From Harringtonia aguacate (Eukaryota > Ascomycota > Sordariomycetes > Ophiostomatales > Ophiostomataceae), in assembly GCA_014183095.1 (NCBI GenBank), contig JACCPH010000054.1, positions 116,578 to 180,577 of the forward strand: DNA of 64,000 nt. The letters run 5' to 3'. Made by a program: the position numbers and the translations under genes. Below the pieces are notes generated by a model. That model was not told the DNA's origin. It searched no databases and saw only the letters and a list, made by a program, of their open reading frames with translations. Positions 21,272 to 31,541 of this stretch are shown one piece after another; positions within the stretch are counted from its first letter, which is position 1; each line of letters starts with the position of its first letter.

Positions 21272-23617
21272 ATGCAGGACGTCTCCGGCATGAGCGACGA
21301 CGAGCTCAAGGCGGCGTGCCGCCACGTCACGCTGACACCGCAGGTGATGGCTCTGGCGAGGAACCTGCCGGACCGCGAGCGCGACGAGCACGGCGAGTTT
21401 GACGACGCGCGGTACGAGGAGCCGGAGCACCCGCTGCTGCTGCTGGCGAGCAAGATGCAGCGCTGGGGCCACCACGTGGTGGTGGCGGGGGACCCGGACG
21501 AGGGGCAGGTGGCGCGGTTTGTGTCGCAGATGCCGGAGCTGCAGACGGTGCGCTGGCTGCACCCGCCGGGCCACTACGGGGGGTGGCCGCCGTGCACGCA
21601 GCTGGTGGCGGGCCAGCCGCTGCTGCTCGGGTTCCCGGGCACGCAGGGCCTGGCGCTGGGGCAGCTCATGGGTCCCGCCGTGCAGCTGCGCATCGACAGC
21701 ATGCCGCTGGGCCGCCTCAGCCAGCGCCTGCAGCAGTACGTCAACCACGGCCTGGACCCGGTCGCCTGCCGCCAGAACCCGGCCGAGATTGCCCGGCAGC
21801 GCCTGCGCGCCGCCGTCGGCGGCCTGCGCCGCCTGCGGGCCACCATTGACATGCCGGGCGGGCTGGTTCCGCGCCCGGACCCCGTGCGGCCCGAGGACAT
21901 GGCCGCGCTCAAGGCCGTGGCGTTTCTGGCGCCCAAGCTGGACGCCCTAGTGATCCGGGCCGACATGGAGCCGGCCCACGATGGGTACGCGGGGACGGCC
22001 GGGGCAGCGAGTGGAGGAGGAGGAATGCTGCCATCGTTTTACCTGACGCCGTTCGAGTTTGGGCCGACGGTGGTGCGGGCGGACAACGGCGAGGTCATTG
22101 CGGTGGACCGGCTGCCGGCGGTGCGGCACCTGCACCTGTGGCGCTACGACTGGCGCAAGCACTCGGCGCGCGACGTGGCCGAGCACTGGGACCTGCGGCG
22201 GCTGCGGACGCTCGTGTTTGACGCGGCGCCGCTGCGGCGCTTCCTGGGCACGCTGGATTTCAGCCAGCTGCGCGACCTGCAGTGCCTGCGGCTGGACGAC
22301 GCCGAGTGGGCGCTGCACGAGGGCGAGGGCCGCCAGTCGGCCCAGCTGATCGGCATGCTGCTGCTGTACCACGTGCGCGCCCTGCGCCGCCTCGAGCTGC
22401 TGCGCGTCTACACCGACAACCTGCCCGTGGCGGCGCTGCGCCGCCACGCCGGCTCGCTCGAGGTGCTGGTGCTGCGCCACCCCTTTGGCCTGGCGGGCGG
22501 GCCCCTGGACGCCGGCACCGACGCGCCCACGCCCACGCCCGCCTCGCTGCTGCTGTCGGTGCTGCAGCAGGGCGGCTGGCACGCGGGCGACCCGCGCCGC
22601 AGCGTGAGCGACCGCCCCGGCATCGTCGTGGACAAGATCCCCGGCCGCGACGGCAGCCAGCGCCACGGCGAGCTCAGCGACGCCGACTGCGAGTGCGACG
22701 GCGCCTGCCACGACGACGGGCCCCTCTGCGACCACTCGTCCACCCTGCGCGACCCGGAGCCCGCCCCGGGCGCCATCGACCCCTTTTTTTCCCGCCTCCA
22801 CACCCTCGAGCTCGACCTGGACGAGCGCCACATCCCCTCCGAGGAGGAGGCCTCGCTGCTGTCGCGCTGCGCCCGCCTGCCGCGCCTGCGCTCCCTCACC
22901 CTCGCCGTGCCCTCGCGCCTGCGCCACGTCCACTGCGTGCCCAAGATCGACCTCGACCTGCAGCGCTGCATCGAGCGCGTTGCTTTTGTGCTGGCGCAGA
23001 AGCAGGAGGCCCAGGCCGAGCAGCTGTCGATGGTGGAGAAGGCGGCGGAGGCGGCGGAGGCGGCGGAGGCGGCGGAGGGGGAAACAGAAGACATCCCCGC
23101 CCACCTCCACCGCATCGCCTTCCACATCGGCGGCTTCTCCCCGCTGCGCGGCTCCGCCATCGACGAAACCGCCACGCCCGTCTTGCGCGCCACGCCGCCG
23201 CCGCCGCCGTCGCCCGAGATATGCGCCCGCATGGCCCGCGCATCGAACCAGCTCGACACCTCCTTCTTGGCCGAGTACAACGACATGAACCTCGCCCCGG
23301 GCCCCGGCGCCGCCCTCTCCATGCTCGCCCTGGGCCTGCGCCCGCAGCGGTGCATCGTAGCCGAGCGGGAGACAGAGACAGAGACGGAGACAGAGACGGA
23401 GACGGATGAGAATGGCGGACCCAAGATTGTGTACCGCTTCTACGAAGAGTTCAACGACGAGGTCGTAGAGCGCGCCGTCGACCGGCCCGCCGCTCTGAAC
23501 GACGTCCGCGGCCGCATGCGGCGCACCCGCGTCGCGCTGCCCTACCAGATCGACTTTGTCGAGCCCGCGCAGATGACCGTGCCCGTGTACGAGGTAGGCG
23601 GAATGGGAATGTGGTAG
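21272..23617 (+). CDS. Uncharacterised protein with LRR-like leucine spacing
   Basis: Single-exon reading of 781 residues; I do not recognise a named domain. The middle (about 260-420) has leucine-rich strands such as LPAVRHLHLWRYDWR, LRRLRTLVFDAAPLR, LRDLQCLRLDD and ALRRLELLRVY, typical of the LRR portion of fungal F-box/LRR-like proteins. No F-box is visible at the N-terminus. The stretch just before the ATG has CTAAC followed by CAG acceptors (21253-21270) and no immediate in-frame stop, so a 5' exon could exist. Low-complexity insertions are EAAEAAEAAEAAEG near 590 and an ET dipeptide run near 706-718. It lies downstream of the GTACGAGTAC cluster. Confidence 0.6.
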   Translation: MQDVSGMSDDELKAACRHVTLTPQVMALARNLPDRERDEHGEFDDARYEEPEHPLLLLASKMQRWGHHVVVAGDPDEGQVARFVSQMPELQTVRWLHPPGHYGGWPPCTQLVAGQPLLLGFPGTQGLALGQLMGPAVQLRIDSMPLGRLSQRLQQYVNHGLDPVACRQNPAEIARQRLRAAVGGLRRLRATIDMPGGLVPRPDPVRPEDMAALKAVAFLAPKLDALVIRADMEPAHDGYAGTAGAASGGGGMLPSFYLTPFEFGPTVVRADNGEVIAVDRLPAVRHLHLWRYDWRKHSARDVAEHWDLRRLRTLVFDAAPLRRFLGTLDFSQLRDLQCLRLDDAEWALHEGEGRQSAQLIGMLLLYHVRALRRLELLRVYTDNLPVAALRRHAGSLEVLVLRHPFGLAGGPLDAGTDAPTPTPASLLLSVLQQGGWHAGDPRRSVSDRPGIVVDKIPGRDGSQRHGELSDADCECDGACHDDGPLCDHSSTLRDPEPAPGAIDPFFSRLHTLELDLDERHIPSEEEASLLSRCARLPRLRSLTLAVPSRLRHVHCVPKIDLDLQRCIERVAFVLAQKQEAQAEQLSMVEKAAEAAEAAEAAEGETEDIPAHLHRIAFHIGGFSPLRGSAIDETATPVLRATPPPPPSPEICARMARASNQLDTSFLAEYNDMNLAPGPGAALSMLALGLRPQRCIVAERETETETETETETDENGGPKIVYRFYEEFNDEVVERAVDRPAALNDVRGRMRRTRVALPYQIDFVEPAQMTVPVYEVGGMGMW

Positions 23618-24043
23618 GGTGTGGGTACGATTAGTAAGCAGGGACAGGTCAGGATCGGCAGGATACACAGGACATCATAGGAGACGGACGGGACATCAAA
23701 AGCTAGCGAGTACACAGGTCAGCGGTCTGTGATGCAATATATTATTACACAGCCGTCTTCTGTTTCTGGACGACTCGACACTACTGTACAAGGCGGTCCC
23801 TTCGTCCTGGCCATCATCGTTCCTGCCATCTATCCCGGCCGCACGCCAACGCCGATACCAACCCGATGCGCGCTAATAGACGTAAAAGAGGCAACAGACA
23901 AAAAAAAAAAAGGAAAAGCAAAAAGCAGAAAGCAGAACGCAGAAAGCAGAACGCAGAAAGCGACTAGTACCAGTAAATCTGGTGGGAAAAAGGTATTAAA
24001 AGGAGGTTAGGAGGGTGGAGAGGTCAGAAATAGTTGGCCCCTA
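23618..24043. other. Convergent intergenic region
   Basis: 3' flanks of the LRR-like gene and of SEC2. Holds an A-rich run and a short tandem of GCAGAAAGCAGAAC near 23926-23962. No gene seen. Confidence 0.5.
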
Positions 24044-26540
24044 CTAAATGTGGCCACCCAGTCCGCTGACCAGGGCTGCCATGGAAGACGACAGCCTCGA
24101 CGATGCCCGGTTTGGCGGCTGCAGAGCTTGCACCTGCAGCGCTGCCGGTGCTGGTGCTGGTGCTGGCGCTGGTGCCGGTGCTGGTGCCGGTTCCGAGGCG
24201 GATGCCGGCTCTGGCGCTGGGGTCGGGGCCGGGGTCGGTTTTGGTGTCGGCTCTGTGCTCTCATCGGCCGCGATGCCGATGCCAAGTCCTGCACCCAACG
24301 TCGCCGCGGCTGGGACGGGCAGAGGACTGCTGGGGCCGCCGCCATTGTGGGCACCGCTGGCGATGCGTGAACTGCGGGCCGAGTTGACACCGCCGCTGCT
24401 GCCGCTGCCGCTGCTGCCCGCCGGGATTACGCCGCCGCCGATGCGCGACCAGAACATCTGCTCGCGCAACCGCACGCCCTCCTCCCACGCAGCATGCTCG
24501 GCCTCCTCGTCGTCGGCCCGCCAGTGGCCGTCCTTGATCATGCGCAGGAACACCAGAAAGTCGCACACGGCCCGCACGCGGCCCAGGCAGTAGCCACAGA
24601 GCGGATACGGCGTCGACTTGTCGCTCTCCGTCAACCGGAACCGGTGCCGCCGCAGATAGCTCTCCTGCCGCCGGCTCTCGCCGCACATGGCGCAGGCGCT
24701 CTGCACCACCAGCGTCGACACGTCCGTGTTCGGCACGGGCTCCGCCACCAGCGTGCCCTCCAGCATGGCCGCCATGATGCTGCGCCGCACCAGCCAGAAG
24801 ATGCCAGGTGCTGTGTCCAGGCGCAGCGTCGGCTCAATGTCCTCCACGAGCACGCGCTTGTAGAACTTGGTCTCCTTGAGGTCCTTGGCGTGCGGCTGTG
24901 GTGACGACCCGTTGGGCGTGGCGATGCCCGATACCACCGGAATCGGCACCATCGTGTTGCCGGCGGGGACCATGGCCGAGCTGCTCGAGGCGGACCCGAT
25001 GGGCGGCGTCTTGGGCAGCGACGTGGACGACGGCGACCGCATGTGCGACTGCGCGCTGTACTGGTGCAGGAGCATCAGCTGGAGCTGCGCCGTGCGGATG
25101 AGGTCGACAAACTCGCCGTACGCCAGGATGTCGTGACGCAGCACCGGCCGAAGCAGGTGCGTGAAGCTCGTTGGGTTCGCCGGCGTGAGGAGCTCCTGCA
25201 TCGGCGCCGGGCCTGTCACCGTCGTCGTTGTCGCCACGGCCGGCGTTGTCGGACCACCACCGTGGTGCAGGCTGTCGTCCGTGCCGGCTGTGGCGGCCGC
25301 AGACCCAAACGCCTCGATGGCCTTGTCGTCACCGCCCCCCGTGTTCTCCGAAGCCGAGCTGGCCGAGCCGTCCAGCGAGTCCTTAAAGTCCGAGTTGCCA
25401 AAGCCAGGCGATGTCGGCGTCGTGAGCGTCGTCTGGTCGTCGCGGGTCATGGGTTCGTTGGCCGTGATGATCTCCTCCATCACCTGCTTCAGCTGCGCCA
25501 GCTGCTCCTGCTGTGACCGCAGCAGGCCTTCTGTGTCGGCCAGCTGCGCTTTGAGGTTGTCGTAGCGCTTGGATGCGGCTTGTTGCTCCGCCCGGGCCTC
25601 CTCCTTGGCGTCGGCTACCATCTTGTTGGCCTGCTCAAACAGCTCGGCGGTCAGCGACTCGAGCTCCTGCTCCATCTTCTTGCGGGCCTCCTCGGCCTCG
25701 GCGCGCAGCCGGCGGTCCTCTTTCGCCTTGGCCAGCACCTGTGCCTTTTCGTGCTCGATGGTACTCCTGCGCACCCACACGCCGCCCGTCAAGAACTCCT
25801 TTTGCCGCTCGGTCGTCTCCTCCAGCTTGCGGATCTTTTCCCGCGACTCCTCCAGCTCGATGCGTGTCTTGGACAGCGTGTCGTCGAGCGTGCTCTGGTA
25901 GTTGATGGCGTCGATCAGCTTCGTGCTGAGGGCCGTGACCTCATCCTCACGTGCGCCGTTGATGCTGGCGGGCGAGGCAGGCCCTCGTATCCGCGGGTCG
26001 GGGATTGTGTTGAGATCCTGGTCCTCTGCCGAGCTCGACGACAAGGACGACGGCAGGCGGCGGATCGGTGTGGACAGGGTAGTCGATACGGTGGTGGACA
26101 CATCATCTTGGTCGCCTGTGATGATGGGTAGTTCCGTGGTTGAGCTGGCTTTGCGGTCGGAGAGTGCTGCCTCGAGTGTCGTCGTCGTCGTCGTCGGGAC
26201 ATGAGGGACGGTCTGTGCATGCAGTAGACGGGGTGGGCTGCTCAATCCGGGGGGTGGATCGGAGACGTTGGAGTCGGCAGGTGGTGAGCTGAGAGGGTTT
26301 GTCAGAACAAGGACGGGTAGAGGGATCACCCCATCACCAGATCACCAGCACATACGGGTCTTCTTTTTGTTCTGTCAGTTGTTCTGTCTGTTGTTCTGTC
26401 TCTTGTTGTTGCTGCTGTTGTTCATCGCCCGGGGTATGATCAACCGGGGAATCGCCAGGGGCGATCTCTGGCGTCGGCAGCGGCTCATCAGCCACGGCAA
26501 CGGCCACGGCCACAGCCTGTTCTGTTTCCTGTGTCGTCAT
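24044..26540 (-). CDS. SEC2: Sec2-like Rab guanine-nucleotide exchange factor
   Basis: Exchange factor for the Sec4/Rab8-type GTPase of exocytic vesicles. Exons on the minus strand are 26540-26356 and 26288-24044 (intron GTATGT...CTCAG, 67 bases), giving 809 residues. The ATG at 26540 (MTTQETEQAVAV) was preferred over the in-frame one at 26609. The Sec2-type coiled-coil exchange domain lies at about 150-345 with the hallmark LTAELFEQANKMVADAKEEA. The C-terminal half has a conserved-looking Cys pattern CAMCGE...CGYCLGRVRAVC near 545-590, likely metal-binding as in fungal Sec2 homologues. The last 90 residues are Pro/Ala/Glu-rich low complexity. Confidence 0.85.
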
Positions 26541-28835
26541 CGTGCTGCTGCACCGCGGCACGCAGTCATCAACCCGGGACGAGCCGGCCTCCACGGAGAC
26601 GAGGAGCACTCTATGCAGAGAAAAGTGTCATACGCAAGGGGCCGGAGGGGTGTGTCGTTTCGAGGTGGACAAAGGGGAGAATTTTTTGTTTTGCGCTTCG
26701 AGATCAGGCAGATAAAGGGGAAAAGCCGAGGAATGTGGGAGCGACGACGCGTCAATTCGAGGTGAGGAATGGGCCGCAGATGGCAATCAGCGAGGCGGAA
26801 AGGCGAGGAAAATCGAGTCGAGGTCACGGCTGCGTCGAAGGAGCGAGTACGGCGGCAGGCGGTTCGCAGTCAGGTGAAGCCTGAGCGAAATGACGAGTCA
26901 GGAGGACGATGGAACGTCCAGTGGCGAGAACGCACTGTGGGTGGTGGTTGAGGGTTTTAGGCGCCAAGACAGGCACAGGGGAAAAAGAAAGAGAAAAAAA
27001 AAAGCAGCAAAAAAAAAAAAGCAAAAAAGAAGCCAAGTAGAAATAAGGTAGGGAGGCAAAAAAGCCGGCTGCTTGACTCTCGTGTCGGCCGTTGTTCCGT
27101 GAAGAGATAAAAAAAATAGGCACTGTCGAGAATCGAAGGTTGAGGAGCTACAAAGGGGGACACAGACCACATACGGAGTACAAAATACGACAGGGAGGAG
27201 GAGGAGTGACAGAATCAGGAAGGAAGCTGTCGATTGTGGCCGGCTGTCTGTGCTTCCGGTCCCTTGCTTCCCTTTCCACTTTCCACGACCCCCCCTGTCC
27301 TGCTGTTGTGGCCGTCGCTGCCGAGGAGGAGAGAAGAAGTCCCACGAATCAGCGCACAGTGGCAGCCAGCGACGCCCAAGGCACCAAACCAGAAGCCAGC
27401 GCACCGCGCACCAGCAATCCCAGACCCAGGAATCCCAAAAGATCCAGGGCGCAAGCCAGAGAGCACAACATCGAACCATAACACCACCCAGCAGAGCAGC
27501 AAATCAGGACAGGCCCAGCCAGCTTGTGCTGGGCGCTAGGACCCCCCTCCCCAGCCCCAGCCCCTCTCCAGTGGATGACCGCTAGGCCACAAGGAGGGTT
27601 AGCGGAAAGACAGGGGGATTGGTTGCTGCTGTTACTCGTACTGCTGCTGCTGCTGCTGGCTGTCGGGCGGGAAAATCGAGACAGGGGTCCATCTGGAAAA
27701 CACGACAGAATCAGGACACGACCAGGGGGGGCGGTCGCGGACACGAAGGCTCGTATGAGTGGGCAGCGCCGCGGGACACGGGCAGATTGCTACATACGAC
27801 TACAAATTGTGATTGTGATTACGAGCCGTGCAAATTAGCTGGCACTTTTTCGCAGCAGCACGCCACCGTGAGAAGAGCACAGCCGCCGTGCAAAGTGTGT
27901 GATGTCACGCTGGACGAGCAAGATGCTCCCCCCAACGCATCTGACAAGCCCGCAGCCAACTCGCATGAACGCCCTTGCCCTTTCTCCCCCTCTCCTCCAC
28001 CTCCTTTTCCTCCGCCTCCTTCCCCTCCACTTGCCCCCCCATCTCTCCCCCTCCCCCTCCCCGACGCCCCGGGAGGCTCGGCACGGACGGCCAGGGACCC
28101 GCGGAGGCAATCACAAGCCCTCTCGGCCATGCAAGATTGGTGCTATATACTCGAAGGCTCTATTTGTAAGTATGTACTCGTAGGCTGCCCAGGCGGTTGC
28201 CCTGGCCGGCTTCCCTGGCCGGCTGCCTCTGGACGCCCTTGCTGCGCTGCCGCCAGAGGCGATAAGCTTGGCCTGCGTCATCGGGTCAGCTTTGGTACTT
28301 TTTTTTCTGCTTCTTTTGTCCGCCCTCTCTCGCCGTAGCCGCTTTCGGCGAGCTCGAAATTGCGATGTCCAATATTGGTCACGTGACGGTGCAGTCGCTG
28401 GCAGGTGCCATCTGCAGGCAGAAGCTTGCAGGCGGCTTACTTGCAGGCAGCTTGCAGCTTGCAGCTCGGCAGGAAGCTGCGCCGCTCTCAGTTTCACATG
28501 CACCGATTTGGCCGGATCGCAGCGGATCGCAGTTTGAGGTCAACCACTTCCATTATCTCCAAATTAAAAAAAAAAAAAAAGACCTGCGGCACAGAAGCGA
28601 ACGCTGCCGCCACAAAAAAAGGCGCGCTGTTCGGTCCCGCAGCCATACGCTGGCTATTATAAAATGTACATGATTTTTGCTTTGTGAATTTTTGAGCGAG
28701 AGTGTATGTGTGTGTATGTGTTCCCGAGTGTCGACCAAAAAAGGTCAACAGCCTCGAAAAGGGGGTATCCGTTTGTTGTGCCATGCTATATATGCATTCT
28801 CGCTTTGTTCCTGTCTCTCCCTTTTTTCCCTCTCT
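26541..28835. other. 2.3 kb intergenic region upstream of SEC2
   Basis: No supported gene. A-rich and purine-rich near 26980-27110, CTG-type repeats near 27626-27660 and CT-rich DNA at 27970-28070. The abutting palindromes CCAATATTGG and GTCACGTGAC lie at 28369-28387, followed by GCTTGCAG-type short repeats at about 28422-28472. The 3' end of the siderophore transporter gene bounds it on the right. Confidence 0.55.
28369..28387. promoter_or_regulatory. Abutting palindromes CCAATATTGG and GTCACGTGAC
   Basis: A double-faced CCAAT box (28369-28378) shares one base with an extended E-box palindrome (28378-28387). CCAAT is bound by the HAP/CBC complex and CACGTG by bHLH factors. Function here is inferred only. 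Confidence 0.4.
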
Positions 28836-30686
28836 CTACAGGACCGTGCCCTTGTTCTGCTTCTTGTCGACGTTGTAGTTCTTCCAGATGGCGACGGCGA
28901 CGAGGCCGAGGCTGAGGAAGGCGGTGGACGAGATGCAGTTGAGCTTCTGGCTGTAGCCCCAGGCGTAGTTGATGGCGTTGCGCTCGTCGGAGCCGACGAG
29001 GTACGTCATCTGGGTGAGGTAGCCGCCGGCGGACATGGTGGCGGCCTCGGTGGCGTTGTGGCTGGGCAGGTGGTCGGTGAGGGCCTTGGTGAAAGTGTTG
29101 TTGTAGATGGCAGCGGTGACGGCGGTGCCGATGGCGCCACCCAGCGAGTTGCACAGGTAGATGAGGGCCAGCATCATGGGCACACCGTCGCGGTCGGCCG
29201 AGGCCATCATGGCCATGCTCATGCCGATGACGAGGGTGCCACCGGCAAAGGCGATGAAGATCTGGCACATGACAATGAAGCCAATGTTGCTGTCCTGGCC
29301 ACGGAAGTGGATCATGAGGCCGGAGCCGAGAATCATCAGCGGCACGCCAAAGAAGAGGCAGGCGTACTTGAAGTGCTTGGTGTAGCGCACGTAGATGCCA
29401 AAGAGAGCACCCCAGAAGCACGAGCCCACGTTGTAGATCTGGCTCATGTAGCCCGTCTTGGAGATGTTGAGGTCGTACACCACCATGACAAAGTAGTAGT
29501 AGTACGAGTCCCAGGCGTAGAAGCTGTAGTACAGCACCGCCGCCAGCAGGCAGGCGCCCAGCACCGTGCGCTTCTTGAGCAGCTCCCAGCGGATAAAGTG
29601 CGTGCGCGCAAAGAACTTCTCCCACGCGGCAAAGACGAAGAAGAGGATGAAGCCGATGACGATCATGACGATGAACGCCGCCGACTTGTAGCCCGCCTTG
29701 CCGTTGGTCTGCAGGCTGAACGGCAGCAGGATCAGCACCCACGCGGCGATGAGGATAAAGGCGCCGATCACGTCAAACTCGTGCATGTAGTGCACCACCG
29801 ACTGCGCGGCGGTGCGGCCGCTGGGCTGGCGCACAAAAAGGCCCTGCTTCTCCGCCTTCATCTGGAAGTACTTGAAGACAATGGCCAGCGGCGTGAAGAC
29901 GAAGAACATGATGATGCAGAAAGCGCCAATGGCCCAGCGCCACGACGTCATGGTGAGGAACGACTGCGCGGCCAGCGGGCCGGTGAAGGCGGTGCAAATA
30001 AAGGGCGTCGAGGCGAAAGCAAAGGCGAAAGCCCGGTTGCGCAGCCCAGACGTGTCGGCAATGAAGACGTCCATGATAAAGTAGATGGCATCGTAGCCGA
30101 TCCAGTAAAAGACGTAGCCGGCCGCGTAGGCGTCGGGGCCGTTGCTGGCGGCCAGGATGATCATGCCCAGCTCGTAGATGGCGATGAAGATGAAGAAGCC
30201 CTCGGCGCGGCCCCACACGTTCAGCACCTTGGCAATGGGCAGCTTGAGGATGCCGCCGATAATGTTGGCCAGGATGCTGGCCGTCGTGATCTGCGGCGCC
30301 GCCGAAAAGTCCGAGTACGCCAGGTACGACACGTTGCTGAGAATCGACTGCTGCAGCGCCAGCATGAAGAAGCACACCCAGATCCACACGTACGTCAGCA
30401 GCACCGCCTTCTTGGTCCACACGAGCGCCGCCGCCTCGGCCTTTTGCACACCCAGCTGCGCTTTCTCCGTCACCTGGTGGCCGTTGACAATCACCTCCTT
30501 CTCGTTGCGCTCCTCCAGGCTGAGCCGCGACGAGTCTGTGCCCGAGAGGTAGCCCTCGCCGCCCTCGGCCGCCTTGTTCCCGGCCTCGTCGCCGGCCTTG
30601 GTGCCGCTCGTGCCATCGTTGACAGGGCCCAGGTCATCGACGGCCGCCGTGTCTCGGCGACCGCGGATGTTGTCGAGAACACCCAT
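28836..30686 (-). CDS. MFS siderophore iron transporter (Sit1/Arn/MirB type)
   Basis: Plasma-membrane or vesicular proton symporter for ferric siderophores, 616 residues, single exon, about 14 predicted membrane spans. The start at 30686 (MGVLDNIRGRR) was preferred over the in-frame ATG at 30719 because it lacks the odd leader. Family-typical stretches are ALVWTKKAVLLTYVWIWVCF in the first span, LANIIGGILKLPIAKVLNVW and GRAEGFFIFIAIYELGMIIL. Between spans the YAAGYVFYWIGYDAIYFIMD stretch is also characteristic. The N-terminal 85 residues are polar and cytoplasmic. The promoter holds an exact ATCTGATAA at 31354, the SreA-type iron-repression site, which fits regulation by iron. Confidence 0.9.
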   Translation of the reverse strand: MGVLDNIRGRRDTAAVDDLGPVNDGTSGTKAGDEAGNKAAEGGEGYLSGTDSSRLSLEERNEKEVIVNGHQVTEKAQLGVQKAEAAALVWTKKAVLLTYVWIWVCFFMLALQQSILSNVSYLAYSDFSAAPQITTASILANIIGGILKLPIAKVLNVWGRAEGFFIFIAIYELGMIILAASNGPDAYAAGYVFYWIGYDAIYFIMDVFIADTSGLRNRAFAFAFASTPFICTAFTGPLAAQSFLTMTSWRWAIGAFCIIMFFVFTPLAIVFKYFQMKAEKQGLFVRQPSGRTAAQSVVHYMHEFDVIGAFILIAAWVLILLPFSLQTNGKAGYKSAAFIVMIVIGFILFFVFAAWEKFFARTHFIRWELLKKRTVLGACLLAAVLYYSFYAWDSYYYYFVMVVYDLNISKTGYMSQIYNVGSCFWGALFGIYVRYTKHFKYACLFFGVPLMILGSGLMIHFRGQDSNIGFIVMCQIFIAFAGGTLVIGMSMAMMASADRDGVPMMLALIYLCNSLGGAIGTAVTAAIYNNTFTKALTDHLPSHNATEAATMSAGGYLTQMTYLVGSDERNAINYAWGYSQKLNCISSTAFLSLGLVAVAIWKNYNVDKKQNKGTVL

Positions 30687-31034
30687 AGTGTGAGAAAAAA
30701 AGAGGGGAAGCTTCGTCAATAGAAGGAAGAGAAATCACGAGGGGAAGAGAAGGACAAGAGCCGGAGGAAGCCAAAGAAGACCAGACGTGACGTCCAGTTG
30801 TCGACCTCAATTGGGATGAGAAAAAAAAAAAAGGGAAAACGAGGCAGACGCAGACGGCGATAGAGGGAGGACAGACGGACTTTTGTACTTTTGTACGTCT
30901 CGACGGCTGCCGCAAATGCGACCACGCGCTGCTCGACGTACGTACTATGTACACTACTTACCAAGCTCCACCCCGGTAATACATACGAATATAATGCCCA
31001 CGGCAGACCAAGCTATAGCAAGCATCCCGGGACA

Positions 31035-31057
31035 GGGGGGGGGGGGGGGGGGGGGGG
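31035..31057 (+). repeat. Run of 23 guanines
   Basis: Uninterrupted G23 about 350 bases upstream of the siderophore transporter start. Its length is likely unstable. Confidence 0.9.
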
Positions 31058-31353
31058 CGAGAAGAGAGGAATGAGAGGGAGGAGGGGGGGCGTGTGCCAA
31101 ACGATCCTTCGGCGAGCTCGGGCTTGCCGGACGCGGCCAGCGGCGAGCAGCAAGCAACCCCAGCTGTGTGCGACGCGTGGGAGAGAGCATCTGCACTCGT
31201 ATGGTGAGGGACGGAGCAGAGCACTGCAGATTAGAAGCGCTGTCGACATAGACCCGCTTTCGGCGTGGGCTAGCGTGAGGCCACCCAAGACTAGCCTGGT
31301 TACGGCAAGTGCTGGCCGCGAAAGGCGCATCTGATTACGGAGGACCTAGAAAA

Positions 31354-31362
31354 ATCTGATAA
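31354..31362 (+). promoter_or_regulatory. SreA/Urbs1-type GATA site ATCTGATAA
   Basis: Exact match to the consensus ATCWGATAA described for the iron-sensing GATA repressor SreA, 668 bases upstream of the siderophore transporter start. Confidence 0.6.
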
Positions 31363-31521
31363 GCTAAAGAACAATAAGGACTTCCTCCAGCAATGCATCT
31401 GAGTCGGGCGTGCGAGCACGGCGATCCGCCCAATTCATTCATTCCTTTGTCCCAGTGTGCTTTGTTCTGTACAAAGTAAAGACGGACGGACTTGGACCGA
31501 CATGACTGAGAGGGTAAATCT

Positions 31522-31541
31522 CGTAAGATATGTATCTTACG
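31522..31541. repeat. Perfect 9-base inverted repeat
   Basis: CGTAAGATA and TATCTTACG separated by TG, about 840 bases upstream of the siderophore transporter. It contains two GATA cores, neither matching WGATAR exactly. Confidence 0.7.

Noticed and set aside
21947..23668. 573-codon minus frame opposite the LRR-like gene
   Set aside because: GC-rich shadow dominated by Gly, Arg, Ala and Val.
28677..30722. 681-codon plus frame opposite the siderophore transporter
   Set aside because: Exact mirror of the transporter with charged low-complexity translation; the transporter is a strong family match.
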